64,000 nt of DNA from Acidovorax sp. Leaf78 (GCF_001422735.1 NZ_LMLZ01000021.1:227-64226), one strand, 5' to 3'. Counted from the stretch's first letter, positions 17,481 to 26,404 are shown. Translations and numbers: made by a program. The notes: a model not told the origin generated them from the letters alone.

Positions 17481-18983
17481 TCACCCCCGTTTCCACGCCG
17501 CATGAAAGCCGAACGGCACCACCTGCGGCAAATGCAGCGTGGCCAGGCACTGCATGCTGGCAGGGTCGACCACACCGATCACCGTGCCCTCGTCGCCCTC
17601 AGCGAGCGTCGGCACCAGCAGCACGCCATCGTCTTCGGCCGTGGAGCCCGGGCGGTCCACGAACAGGGGCTCCAGATGCACAGCCGCCTCTCGCTGCCAG
17701 GCGCCGGCAATGCGGCCGGCGTCCAGGTCCAGCTTGAGCGTTCGGTCGAACAGGGGCGCCTTGCCGTCCGGGTCGAACCCGGCGAACCAGGCATGGCGGG
17801 ACCGCTGGCGGCCCCAATAGGCGCCATGCACCGAAGGCAGCTCGACACTCGCACCCCCTACCAGCAGCTGGGGCTGCGCGTCGCTACGGCCAGGCTCCAG
17901 CCGGTAGCGCTGCACTCGGTGCTGCACGCCCACCGGCTCGCCCGCACGCAGGCGCGCCAGGCGGAACGCGCTGAAGATTTCGGGCCCGTCGGTGGTGCAC
18001 AGGTCCAGCACCAGCGTGGCGGGTGATCGGCCGTCCGCACTGGGCTCATCCCAGGCCTGCACCGCATGAAAGCTGGCCATTGCTGGCACCGCCCAGCTGC
18101 GCACGCCGCCGTCGGCGAGCGAGATCGCGTCGATGGACGAGCCCGCAGCGCTCTTCCACGCAAAGTTGTCGATGAAGCCCTGGCCCGACAGCGCCAGCTT
18201 GATGGCGTTGACCCGCATGGCCGGCTGCCACACCAGCACATGCGTGGGCGTCATGGCAAAGGCATGCAGGTAGCCCGCCTGGCGCACGGCCCAGCGCGCA
18301 ATCACCTCGCGGGTGCGGCTGCCTGCCACGATCTTGAACAGCTTGTAGGTGCACTTGGGGCCCATCTCGACGCCCACGTTCCAGTAGGTGCCCTGAGCGT
18401 CCGTGATGCCGTGGGCCGACATGACGTGGATGACCTCGGCATCGTCATACACGATGCGGCCCGTGGTCTGCAGCGTATCGGGGTCGAAGCTGGTCAACAG
18501 CGGAGTTTCGGTCTGCGCCACCCACTGCGAGCCGATGCGCGCCATCACCACCGCCCCGTTGTCGGTGACCACCGGGTTGCGCAGATGGCGCAGGCGGTGA
18601 AACCACCCGGCCGGGCTGGGGCTGCCAAAGCCGCCGCGGGCCGGCTTGCGCGCCGCCAGGCTCTCGCGCAGGTCATCGGTCTGCAAGTAGCGGCTGCGGT
18701 AGCTTGCGCTGGCGCCCCCGGCGTTGCCCGGTGCAAACCGTATGCGGTGCAGCATGGCCAGGCCATCGAACCAGTGCGCATAACTGCCGTGCGGCAGGTC
18801 CCACAGCGCCGGGCCGTTGAGCAGCAAGCTGCCGCCCAGCATCCAGGGCGGCACATGCCCACGGATGTCCACGGCCGTGTCGTCGAGCTCACGGGCGTCG
18901 GACTGAAGGCCGCGCAAACGATTGGACATGTCTGCCGGTGCGGCACGCGAGGCGGTGGAAGCAAGGGTCATGGGGCATCTCAT
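17481..18983 (-). CDS. Carotenoid oxygenase (RPE65/CCD) family protein
   Basis: The protein is up to 500 residues; an alternative start at 18971 would give 496. The family is a seven-bladed beta-propeller Fe(II) dioxygenase that cleaves alkene bonds of apocarotenoids or stilbene/lignin-type phenols. Four candidate iron-ligand histidines are visible: in VIHVMSAHG (about 186), YLHAFAMTP (about 239), SFHAVQAW (about 304) and GFHAAW near the C-terminus (about 492). Other blocks include GSLLLNGPALW and FDGLAMLHRIRF. No carotenoid biosynthesis genes are nearby, so substrate is open. It stands alone on its strand, facing a long A/T-rich intergenic region. Confidence 0.85.
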   Translation of the reverse strand: MRCPMTLASTASRAAPADMSNRLRGLQSDARELDDTAVDIRGHVPPWMLGGSLLLNGPALWDLPHGSYAHWFDGLAMLHRIRFAPGNAGGASASYRSRYLQTDDLRESLAARKPARGGFGSPSPAGWFHRLRHLRNPVVTDNGAVVMARIGSQWVAQTETPLLTSFDPDTLQTTGRIVYDDAEVIHVMSAHGITDAQGTYWNVGVEMGPKCTYKLFKIVAGSRTREVIARWAVRQAGYLHAFAMTPTHVLVWQPAMRVNAIKLALSGQGFIDNFAWKSAAGSSIDAISLADGGVRSWAVPAMASFHAVQAWDEPSADGRSPATLVLDLCTTDGPEIFSAFRLARLRAGEPVGVQHRVQRYRLEPGRSDAQPQLLVGGASVELPSVHGAYWGRQRSRHAWFAGFDPDGKAPLFDRTLKLDLDAGRIAGAWQREAAVHLEPLFVDRPGSTAEDDGVLLVPTLAEGDEGTVIGVVDPASMQCLATLHLPQVVPFGFHAAWKRG

Positions 18984-19431
18984 TCAACAAGGGCGAGCCC
19001 CCTCATCATGGCCCAAGCCATGCAGTTGCGGCAGCGCTGTTGGCCATGCGGCAGGCGCTGCTGGTCCTCATCTGTTGGAAGCGGGACAAGAACCACTGAC
19101 CGTCTGGCCGCAGACAAAGCATTGAACCCTCGACCGGCAAATGCATTAATTATCGATTCCAATCATTGCACACGGTATTTACACCTGCGATTATTGAAAG
19201 AATTCTGAAAGGCATTTGAAAGATATTCGAAAGCAGCTTGAAAGCCAAGTCAAGAACTGCTCGAAATATATACAACCTCCTAGGGTTCTTCCGGGTTTGC
19301 GCATCCCACGCCACAGCACCTATATTCCATTGCAAGCGATCGGCCGGCATTTTCGAATCGAATACCGCTACCCACAAACCATCGCTTCATAATCAATTCC
19401 GATTCACGAGGCGATTTTCAGGAGATATGGC
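18984..19431. other. Long A/T-rich divergent intergenic region
   Basis: About 450 bases separate the carotenoid oxygenase and the PhnD-like gene; from about 19140 the sequence becomes A/T-rich. It holds a phased direct-repeat array listed separately. Open frames within it have no recognisable product. Confidence 0.6.
19195..19249. repeat. Five 11-bp-phased GAAAG repeats
   Basis: Units of 11 bp begin TTGAAAG, CTGAAAG, TTGAAAG, TCGAAAG, TTGAAAG; the GAAAG cores start at 19196, 19207, 19218, 19229 and 19240, exactly one helical turn apart. Read on the minus strand they are CTTTCAA-N4 repeats. Tandem 11-bp direct repeats are how PhoB/OmpR-type response regulators bind. The array is about 190 bp upstream of the PhnD-like gene. 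Confidence 0.75.
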
Positions 19432-20472
19432 ATGGTGAATGTTGATGCGCCGCACAGCCGGCGGCAATGGCTGCTGGCCAGTGGCCTGCTACTGGCACAC
19501 ACCTGCAGCCGCGCAGCGCCGCCCCCGGCGCAGGGCGATGTGCGCAAATCACCGCTGGTGTTCGCAGTCATCACCCCACGCGGAACCGATGCTGCGCTGG
19601 CAGCGTGGACTTCTTTCGTCCAACGCGTGGCGCAGGAGCTGGGCCAGCCCATCACCCTCAAGCCATGGGTCTCGCCCGACCCATCAGCCCTGGCCGGCGC
19701 ATTTGCCAGCGGCGAGATCGACCTGGCCTGGGCGGGCAACTCAGCCGCACTGGCCGTGGTGGAGCGCGGCGTGGGCGAGGTTTTTGCCCAGATGGTGACG
19801 GACACCGGCAGCACCGGCTACCACTCCATCATCGTCACGCACAAGGACAGCGGTCTCAAAACCCTGGATGCCGCCCAGCAGCCCGGCAAGGGCCTGGTCT
19901 TTGCCGACGGCGAAACCAAGAGCTTTTCGGGCCACCTGGTGCCGCTGTACTACGCCTTCGTCAAACGCGGCATCAACGACCCGGCCGGCGTGTTCACGGA
20001 GGTGCGCCGCGGCAGCCATATTGAAAATCTCACTTTGGCGGCGCAACGCAAGGTGGATATTGCCACCGCCAATGACGAAGAACTCAAGATGTTCAAGGTC
20101 AAAAACCCGGAGCTGGCCAGCCAGCTCAATATCCTGTGGACATCGCCGGTGATTCCGCAATCTCCGCTGATATGGTCCACCGCCCTCCCCCTGGATACCC
20201 GCCGCAGGCTCCAGCAGATCATTACCGCGTTCGGCAAGAACAACGCGCTGGACGAAGAAGTGCTCAAGCAGGTCAACAACCTCTCGGCCTTCAGAAAATC
20301 ACGAAACTCGCAGCTCATCACGGCGGCAGACATCGACATGTTCGTGGCCTGGCAGCAGGTCAATCGCAACAAAGAGCTGTCTGAAGCTGCCAAAGCCCAG
20401 CGCATCCAGGCCATCAGCGAGCGCGCGTCGCGCCTGGAGCTGCGGCTGAAGCTCCCGCCCAGCGTGGCGTAG
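19432..20472 (+). CDS. PhnD-like phosphate/phosphonate-type ABC binding protein
   Basis: The 346-residue protein has an N-terminal signal (RRQWLLASGLLLAH, cleavage near SRAA). PhnD-family features include FAVITPRGTDAALAAWTSFVQ, FASGEIDLAWAGNSAALAVVE, and the GSTGYHSIIVTHKDSG stretch. Homologues bind phosphonate, phosphite or related oxyanions for ABC import. No ABC ATPase or permease lies beside it, so it is an orphan or acts with a distant transporter. The 11-bp phased repeat array upstream would fit PhoB-type control by phosphate limitation, which is an inference. The start at 19432 is preceded by AGGAG. Confidence 0.82.
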   Translation: MVNVDAPHSRRQWLLASGLLLAHTCSRAAPPPAQGDVRKSPLVFAVITPRGTDAALAAWTSFVQRVAQELGQPITLKPWVSPDPSALAGAFASGEIDLAWAGNSAALAVVERGVGEVFAQMVTDTGSTGYHSIIVTHKDSGLKTLDAAQQPGKGLVFADGETKSFSGHLVPLYYAFVKRGINDPAGVFTEVRRGSHIENLTLAAQRKVDIATANDEELKMFKVKNPELASQLNILWTSPVIPQSPLIWSTALPLDTRRRLQQIITAFGKNNALDEEVLKQVNNLSAFRKSRNSQLITAADIDMFVAWQQVNRNKELSEAAKAQRIQAISERASRLELRLKLPPSVA

Positions 20473-20501
20473 GCACGGCTGGCACGGCGCGCATCAAGCC
20501 G

Positions 20502-20564
<63 letters not shown>

Positions 20565-20624
20565 GGGCGTGGACGATACCATTGCGGGTTTGCGGCCACG
20601 CCCAGCACCTATTCTTTTCCAGCC

Positions 20625-21338
20625 ATGACCCACGCCACCGAATTCGCTCCCGGCCTAGTTGTCCAGGGCATTGAGCCCCCGCTGTCCCTGTCTGCCTACA
20701 AGCTCATCGCTTTTGACATGGACTCCACCCTCATCAACATCGAATGCGTGGACGAGATCGCCGACGCCGCAGGCCGCAAGGCCGAGGTGGCGGCCATCAC
20801 CGAGGCTGCGATGCAGGGCGTGATCACCGACTACAAGGAGAGCCTGCGCCAGCGCGTGGCCCTGCTCCAGGGCGTGACGGTGCAACACATGGAGCAGGTG
20901 TTCACCGAGCGCCTGCGCTTCAACCCCGGCGCCAAAGAGCTCATCACCGCAGCCAAGGCCGCCGGCCTGACCACGCTGCTGGTCTCGGGCGGCTTCACCT
21001 TTTTTGCCGACCGCGTGAAGGCGGGCCTCGGCATCGACTTCGCCCGGTCGAACATGCTGGAAGTGGAAGGCGGCCTGCTCACCGGCCGCATGGTGAACCA
21101 GCCCTGGGGCGACATCTGCGACGGTGCCGAAAAGCGCCGCACCCTGCTGGAAGTGGCGTCGCTCATGGGCATTGCCCCATCGCAGGCCATCGCAGTGGGT
21201 GATGGCGCCAACGACCTGCCCATGATGGGCGTGGCCGGCCTGTCGGTGGCCTACCACGCCAAGCCCGCCGTGCGCGCGCAGGCCAACGTGGCCATTAACG
21301 AGGGCGGGCTGGACCGGCTGCTGGAAGTGCTGCGCTGA
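20625..21338 (+). CDS. serB: Phosphoserine phosphatase
   Basis: The 237-residue HAD-superfamily enzyme performs the last step of serine synthesis. Motif I is FDMDSTL (nucleophile Asp31, acid/base Asp33), motif II is LVSGGF, and motif III/IV is GDGANDLPMM. It lacks the N-terminal ACT-like extension of enteric SerB. The (GCCT) tract is 60 bp upstream, in the likely promoter or leader region. It is convergent with nsrR. Confidence 0.95.
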   Translation: MTHATEFAPGLVVQGIEPPLSLSAYKLIAFDMDSTLINIECVDEIADAAGRKAEVAAITEAAMQGVITDYKESLRQRVALLQGVTVQHMEQVFTERLRFNPGAKELITAAKAAGLTTLLVSGGFTFFADRVKAGLGIDFARSNMLEVEGGLLTGRMVNQPWGDICDGAEKRRTLLEVASLMGIAPSQAIAVGDGANDLPMMGVAGLSVAYHAKPAVRAQANVAINEGGLDRLLEVLR

Positions 21339-21390
21339 GCAACGCCTGCTGAAGGCCCTGCGTACCGGGCGCCCCGCCGCCAGGCGAGCG

Positions 21391-21906
21391 TCACTCCAGA
21401 TACAAGGGCAGCGGCAGCCCTGCCACCGGCACCGAGGCATGCCGGGCCGACCCATTGCGCGGCGCGGCCACGGCGGCGACCACCCCCGTGGCCGGTGCCG
21501 TGGGCACCATCAAGTCCGCCAGCGTGACCCCATCCAGCACGTCCAGGTAAGCCTGCATCGCGCGCCCCAGCACGCCCTTCAAGCGGCAGTGGCTGCTCAG
21601 GCGGCAGCGGTTGGTCTCGGGGTCGAAGCACTCCACCAGATGGAAGTCGGTCTCGGTGGCGCGAACCACCGCTCCCACATTGATCTCTGACGCCGGGCGC
21701 ATCAGCCGCATGCCACCGCCCCGCCCGCGCGTGGTCTCCAGCAGGCCCTGGGCGCCCAGCTGCTGCACGATCTTCATCAGGTGGCTGCGCGAAATGCCGT
21801 ACCCCTCGGCCACCTCGACGATGGTCACCGGCTGCTCGCGGCCTTCGGTGGCGGCGCAGTACATCAGCACGCGCAGCGTGTAGTCGGTCCATTGGGTCAG
21901 GCGCAT
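21391..21906 (-). CDS. nsrR: Nitric oxide-sensing Rrf2-family repressor
   Basis: The 171-residue protein starts MRLTQWTDYTLRVLMY, the NsrR hallmark. The winged helix is followed by three iron-sulfur ligand cysteines, Cys93, Cys101 and Cys107 (ECF, then NRCRLSSHC). NsrR loses repression when NO attacks its cluster. It is divergent from ric and the truncated haemoglobin gene, with two NsrR-like boxes in the 91-bp gap. A C-terminal tail of about 30 residues beyond the usual end is Ala/Pro-rich. Confidence 0.95.
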   Translation of the reverse strand: MRLTQWTDYTLRVLMYCAATEGREQPVTIVEVAEGYGISRSHLMKIVQQLGAQGLLETTRGRGGGMRLMRPASEINVGAVVRATETDFHLVECFDPETNRCRLSSHCRLKGVLGRAMQAYLDVLDGVTLADLMVPTAPATGVVAAVAAPRNGSARHASVPVAGLPLPLYLE

Positions 21907-21929
21907 GGACTTTGCCCCAGGTCAATCAA

Positions 21930-21952
21930 AAGATTCATAGCGGCTGAATTTT
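21930..21952. promoter_or_regulatory. NsrR-like box proximal to nsrR
   Basis: A 23-bp imperfect inverted repeat starts AAGATTCATAG and ends GGCTGAATTTT. It fits the AAGATGYATTT-N-AAATRCATCTT consensus at most outer positions, and lies about 24 bp upstream of nsrR. Confidence 0.65.
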
Positions 21953-21961
21953 ATCGAATAA

Positions 21962-21984
21962 AATATTCACATCACATGAATCTT
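21962..21984. promoter_or_regulatory. NsrR-like box proximal to ric
   Basis: A 23-bp imperfect inverted repeat, AATATTCACAT-C-ACATGAATCTT on the plus strand, matches the NsrR consensus in both half-sites. It ends 13 bp before the ric start codon, well placed to block transcription or initiation. Confidence 0.75.
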
Positions 21985-21997
21985 TAAAAGGACCGCC

Positions 21998-22765
21998 ATG
22001 AACGCCCGCGCAGACCATCTCCACACCGCTTCGTCCGCCACGGATTTCGATCTGAATGCCCAGCAGCAGATCGGCCAGATCGCCGTGCACCTGCCGGGCG
22101 CCACTGCGGTGTTCCGCCGCCTCAAGCTGGACTTCTGCTGCGGCGGCCAGGTCGCGCTGGCACAGGCCACTGCCGACAAGGGGCTTGATGTGAATGCGGT
22201 GCTGGCCGAGCTGGCGGCCCTGCAGCACCACGAGGCTGCGCCCGAGGCGGCTTCCCCCAGTGTGCTGATCGACCACATCCTGGTGCGCTACCACGAGGTG
22301 CACCGCGCCCAGCTGCCCGAGCTGATCCGCATGGCCCGCCGCGTGGAGGCCGTGCACCGCGACAACCCGCAGGTGCCGGCGGGGCTGGCCGACCTGCTGG
22401 AAGCCATGCACGAAGAACTGCTCTCGCACATGCGCAAGGAAGAGCAGATCCTGTTCCCCATGATGAAGGCCGGCGGTAGCCCCTTCGTAGGGCAGCCCAT
22501 CAGCATGATGCGCGCGGAACATGTGGACCATGGCGCCGCGCTCGACCAGCTCAACGCGCTCACCCACGATGCCACACCGCCGCTGGGCGCCTGCAACACC
22601 TGGCGCGCGCTTTACGCCGGCATCGCTCAGTTGAACGACGATTTGATCAGCCACATCCACCTGGAGAACAACGTGTTGTTCCCGGCGTTTGAGGCAGACG
22701 CCGCTCCATCCGCAACCTCGTCACCTGCGCAGGGCTGCGGGTCGTCGGGCTGCGCCTGCGGATGA
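21998..22765 (+). CDS. ric: Iron-sulfur cluster repair di-iron protein (RIC/YtfE/ScdA)
   Basis: The 255-residue protein has the ScdA N-terminal domain with the LDFCCGG motif (near residue 45), followed by a hemerythrin-like four-helix bundle with His and Glu ligands (HILVRYHEVHR, MHEELLSHMRKEEQILFP, EHVDHGAALDQL, HIHLENNVLFP). It repairs iron-sulfur clusters damaged by NO. Unusually, the C-terminus ends in a small cysteine motif, GCGSSGCACG. It follows an NsrR box and AAAAGGA, and overlaps the haemoglobin gene by ATGA, so the two are coupled. Confidence 0.95.
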   Translation: MNARADHLHTASSATDFDLNAQQQIGQIAVHLPGATAVFRRLKLDFCCGGQVALAQATADKGLDVNAVLAELAALQHHEAAPEAASPSVLIDHILVRYHEVHRAQLPELIRMARRVEAVHRDNPQVPAGLADLLEAMHEELLSHMRKEEQILFPMMKAGGSPFVGQPISMMRAEHVDHGAALDQLNALTHDATPPLGACNTWRALYAGIAQLNDDLISHIHLENNVLFPAFEADAAPSATSSPAQGCGSSGCACG

Positions 22766-23238
22766 TGAAGATGATGCAGGCGACGAACGGCAGGTCTACC
22801 GCCACCCTTGACACAACGAGCAGCGCGGTCCCCACGGGCGTGCCCAACCCGGACAGCATCGCGCAGTTGGTGCATGGCTTCTATGCGGACGTGCGCGCGG
22901 ACCCATTGCTCGGGCCGGTGTTCGAAAAGGCCCTGCACGGGCAGTGGGATGTGCACCTGCAGCGGCTGGTGGACTTTTGGAGCACGGTGGCGCTGGGCAC
23001 GCGCAGCTTCAGGGGCGACGTGTTCGGCAAGCACATGGCGCTGGACGGCGTGACGCCCGCGCATTTTGCGGCCTGGGTACGGCTGTGGCAGCTGCACACC
23101 ACCCGGCTCTTTGCGCCCGAGGCCGCCCAGCAGTTGCAGCTGGCGGCCCATGGCATTGCGCGCAATCTTTTCAGGGGTTACTTCGGCGAGGCGCCGTCGT
23201 TTTCCACCGACGTGGCGCCGGACACGCGAGCGCCCTGA
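22762..23238 (+). CDS. Group III truncated haemoglobin
   Basis: The 158-residue protein carries the group III (P) truncated globin pattern: FYADVRADPLLGPVFE, LQRLVDFWSTVALGTRSFRGD and the FAAWVRLWQLHTTRLF helix. Such globins bind oxygen and NO and support nitrosative-stress tolerance (Campylobacter Ctb is the known example). It is translationally coupled to ric, behind an NsrR box, so NO induction is well supported by context. An N-terminal extension of about 25 residues precedes the globin fold. Confidence 0.92.
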   Translation: MMKMMQATNGRSTATLDTTSSAVPTGVPNPDSIAQLVHGFYADVRADPLLGPVFEKALHGQWDVHLQRLVDFWSTVALGTRSFRGDVFGKHMALDGVTPAHFAAWVRLWQLHTTRLFAPEAAQQLQLAAHGIARNLFRGYFGEAPSFSTDVAPDTRAP

Positions 23239-23338
23239 GTCGGTTCGCAAGGCCCCGTCGGCCTGCGCTCATCCTTCCAATGGTAGCTAGGTAGCGAGGG
23301 CGGGCCTTGTGCGCCAAGGCCCTCCCCACCCCAGAGCC

Positions 23339-23521
23339 CTACTTGTCCTTTTTGGTGCCGGGCGTGAAGAACAGCGCCACACCCACCGCAATCAGCGCCA
23401 CCGGCCACCACACCCGCAGCAACTCGCGCAGGCTGATGCTGATGAGCCCCAGGTTGGTCAGCAGAAAAAACACGCCCAGCACGACCAGAACGATCGCAGC
23501 GATATTGCCCTTCATGTGCAT
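23339..23521 (-). CDS. Small LiaF-like transmembrane domain protein (DUF5668)
   Basis: A 60-residue protein with two hydrophobic helices (AAIVLVVLGVFFLLTNLG, then WWPVALIAVGVALFF) and a basic tail. The GVFFLLTNLG-WWPVALI pattern is characteristic of the LiaI/LiaF-like membrane domain (DUF5668). Likely an inner-membrane protein of unknown role. Confidence 0.8.
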   Translation of the reverse strand: MHMKGNIAAIVLVVLGVFFLLTNLGLISISLRELLRVWWPVALIAVGVALFFTPGTKKDK

Positions 23522-23581
23522 TCCCTCGGAGTTGTTGGTGTGGTCTGAGCGCGATTATGGCGGGACTGGAACGCGCCGCGC

Positions 23582-23824
23582 CTACGGTGCGGGCCGACCT
23601 GCGGCGCCGGCGCGCAGCGGCGTGAGCAGGTCGGACAGACCGTTGTGGTCGATCTCGCGCATCAGCGCCAGCAACTGCCCGAGCTCACCTTTGGGAAAGC
23701 CTTCGCGCGCAAACCAGTGCAGGTAGTTGCCCGGCAGGTCGGCCAGCAGCGTGCCTTTGTACTTGCCGTAGGGCATCTGCACGGTGACCAGGCGGTGCAG
23801 CTTGTCGGGGTCAATGGCCTGCAT
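23582..23824 (-). CDS. DUF3820 family protein
   Basis: An 80-residue protein with the DUF3820 core MPYGKYKGTLLADLPGNYLH followed by WFAREGFPKGELG. Members are small cytoplasmic proteins of unknown function, sometimes labelled quorum-sensing-regulated virulence factors. The gene is 57 bp downstream of the DUF5668 gene in coordinate terms, in the same direction. Confidence 0.85.
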   Translation of the reverse strand: MQAIDPDKLHRLVTVQMPYGKYKGTLLADLPGNYLHWFAREGFPKGELGQLLALMREIDHNGLSDLLTPLRAGAAGRPAP

Positions 23825-24187
23825 CGCTCACCTCGTGGGGTTGTTGTGCACGTGTTGCTGCAATCGGCCTCGCGCATTCTGCGCGCCGTGTCAGGAGATA
23901 TGGGTAGCTTGCCATGAGGGAAGTGAGGCGTTGGTCAGCCTTCAAGATTAACGCCCGCAGGCGAGGAATCTCGCACTTTTGTGGAGAGGTCACTAGCAAT
24001 GAAAGCCGACCAGGATGGCTCGCCCGTCGCGCTTTGGCCAGGGCGCCCCGCTCCACGCGCATGGCAAGGCGGCGCGCGCAAAGCGCTGGCCGCAGCGCGC
24101 GTGATCAAATAGGCATGGGCTGGAAAATCTACAAGAAATTCCCCGCCGGTCTATTGCAGCCGACCCTCCGCGTTCTCAGATCTCGCC
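23825..24187. other. Intergenic region before the phytochrome gene
   Basis: About 360 bases; open frames on both strands have no recognisable product. It presumably contains the divergent promoters of the DUF3820 gene and the phytochrome operon. No clear operator was seen. Confidence 0.5.
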
Positions 24188-26404
24188 ATGAATACTCCTT
24201 CGGACCTCACGCTCTGTGACCAAGAGCCCATTCGCATCCCCGGCGCCATCCAGCCGCATGGCCGTATGCTGGTTCTTGACGGTGAAACGCTGGCCCTGCA
24301 AGCCTGGAGCGCCAACTGGTTCGATGCAGCTGCCGATGCCCTGGCTGCAATGGACCATCAGGCCCTGCATGCCACACCACCCGGTGGCGTGTCCATGCAG
24401 GTGGGTGTACTCCACATCGATGCCCAGATGCACTCCTGCTGGGCGCATCGCAACGCCACACAGCTGATTCTGGAGTGTGAGCCCACCCCTCCCCAACAGC
24501 GGCCGGAGGAGCCCATCTATGGCGTGGCCCGCGATTTCCTTCCCCGTCTTCAGGACACCGACACGGTAGAGGCACTGGCCCAACTGGCGGCGGAAGAATT
24601 GCAGCGCCTGACCGGGTTCGGCCGCACCCTTGTCTACCGGTTCGACGCCGACGGCCATGGTGAAGTGCTGGGTGAAGCCGTAGCGCCGGGTTATGACAGC
24701 TATCTCGGGCTGCATTTCCCTGCCACGGACATTCCGCAGCAGGCCCGAGCCCTCTATCTGGCCAACCGGTTCCGGCTGATTCCGGACGCCAACTACCAGG
24801 CGGTGCCCCTGCTGGCCGCGCCGGGTGGGCCCGCAGCACACGACATCGATCTGTCCCAAGCGTTTCTTCGCAGCGTGTCGCCGGTGCACCTGGAGTACAT
24901 GCGCAACATGGGCACCCTCGCGTCGATGTCGGTATCCATCGTGGTGGACGGCAAGTTGTGGGGACTGGCCTCGTGCCACGACCACGCGCCCCGGTATCTG
25001 GACTCCGGCATGCGCGCGGCCTGCTCGCTGCTCGGCCAATTCCTCTCCATGCAGATCGATGCCAAACAGGCCACCGCAGAAGTGGCGGCGCGGCTGGAGC
25101 TGCGCAAGCTGACCCTGCAGTTGGTTGCGCACCTGTCGGACAGCGACGCCAGCCTGCGCCGCATCGTGGACGAGCCGTCGCTCCTGCTGCGCCTGGCCCG
25201 TGCCACGGGTGCGGCCGTGGTGCTGGACGACCAGGCATGGACTGCGGGCGAGACGCCGCCCCCCGATGCGCTGCTGGAGCTGGCGAACTGGGTCGCGGGC
25301 ATGGGCCATGAGGTCTATGAAAGTTCGCAGCTCACCGCCCACTACCCGCAGGCAGCCGAATGGCAGACCACCGCTTCAGGCGTCTTGGCCATTTCCATTT
25401 CGCAGGTGCATCGCCACGTCATCTTGTGGTTCAGGCCCGAGCTGGTTCAGACGGTGACGTGGGCGGGCGATCCGCGCAAAAGTCGCCAGCCCGATGCGAC
25501 AGGGAGGATCCACCCCCGCCACAGCTTTGCAAGCTGGGTGGAGCAAATCGGCGGCCATTGCCTCCCCTGGTCCGCGGCAGAGATCGGCACGGCCGGTGAA
25601 CTGCGCCAGGCGCTGATCGGGGTCGTGCTGCGCCGCGCAGAGGAGTTGGCCGCCATCGCCAGCGAACTGGGCCGCGTGAACAAGGAGCTGGAGGCTTTTT
25701 CGTACACCGTATCGCACGACCTGCGGGCGCCCATGCGCCATATCGCTGGCTATGTGGACCTGGTGATGGAAACCGAAGGCACGGCGCTCACCGCCCGTGC
25801 GCACCGCTACATGGGCCATGTCAAGGATGCGGCGGCATTCGCCGGCCAGTTGGTGGATGCCTTGCTGGATTTTTCCCGCATGGGCCGCACGGCGCTCAAA
25901 ATCAAGCGGGTGGACTGCAACAGCCTGGTGGAAGGGTTGGTGCGCGAAATCTCCCGGCACGAACGCGATCGGACCATCGAATGGCGTGTGGACCCGCACC
26001 TTCCCGTGCTGATGGCCGACCCGCTGCTGCTGCAAGTGGCGGTGCGCAACATCATGGGCAACGCCGTCAAATACAGCCGCGACAGCAAGCCCTGCGTGGT
26101 CACGGTGCGGGCCGTTCGCAACGCCGAAGGACAGGGCCTGGAGGTGCAGGACAACGGCGTCGGCTTTCAGATGCAATATGCAGCCAAACTGTTCCAGGTA
26201 TTCCAGCGCCTGCACCAGGCCGAAGAGTTCGAGGGCACGGGCATCGGGCTGGCCAACGTGAAACGCATTGTGGAGCGGCACGGAGGCCGCGTGTGGGCCC
26301 ACAGCGACGTAGGACATGGCGCCACTTTTGGGTTCGAGATCCCAGAGCCCGGGCACAATGCTGCCAATTTTCAATCTGTCGGGAACGAGTCCGATCATGC
26401 TTAA
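24188..26404 (+). CDS. Bacteriophytochrome sensor histidine kinase
   Basis: The 738-residue protein has a PAS_2 domain with the N-terminal bilin-attachment Cys10 (LTLCDQEPI), a GAF domain with PATDIPQQAR (Asp near residue 180), and a PHY domain with the PRHSF tongue motif (near 443). A HisKA box SHDLRAPMRH (His about 509) and a HATPase domain (NAVKYS, GTGIGLANVKRIVERHGG) follow. This is a complete biliverdin-binding red/far-red photoreceptor kinase. No heme oxygenase gene is in the window, so the chromophore source is elsewhere. It overlaps the next receiver gene by 8 bp. Confidence 0.95.
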   Translation: MNTPSDLTLCDQEPIRIPGAIQPHGRMLVLDGETLALQAWSANWFDAAADALAAMDHQALHATPPGGVSMQVGVLHIDAQMHSCWAHRNATQLILECEPTPPQQRPEEPIYGVARDFLPRLQDTDTVEALAQLAAEELQRLTGFGRTLVYRFDADGHGEVLGEAVAPGYDSYLGLHFPATDIPQQARALYLANRFRLIPDANYQAVPLLAAPGGPAAHDIDLSQAFLRSVSPVHLEYMRNMGTLASMSVSIVVDGKLWGLASCHDHAPRYLDSGMRAACSLLGQFLSMQIDAKQATAEVAARLELRKLTLQLVAHLSDSDASLRRIVDEPSLLLRLARATGAAVVLDDQAWTAGETPPPDALLELANWVAGMGHEVYESSQLTAHYPQAAEWQTTASGVLAISISQVHRHVILWFRPELVQTVTWAGDPRKSRQPDATGRIHPRHSFASWVEQIGGHCLPWSAAEIGTAGELRQALIGVVLRRAEELAAIASELGRVNKELEAFSYTVSHDLRAPMRHIAGYVDLVMETEGTALTARAHRYMGHVKDAAAFAGQLVDALLDFSRMGRTALKIKRVDCNSLVEGLVREISRHERDRTIEWRVDPHLPVLMADPLLLQVAVRNIMGNAVKYSRDSKPCVVTVRAVRNAEGQGLEVQDNGVGFQMQYAAKLFQVFQRLHQAEEFEGTGIGLANVKRIVERHGGRVWAHSDVGHGATFGFEIPEPGHNAANFQSVGNESDHA

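Noticed and set aside
19150..19377. 75-codon minus-strand open frame covering the phased GAAAG array
   Set aside because: No family resemblance. The exact 11-bp period is not a multiple of three, so it is not explained by a repetitive protein.
23811..24219. Open frames on both strands in the gap before the phytochrome gene
   Set aside because: No recognisable product, they overlap real gene starts, and no ribosome binding site stands out.
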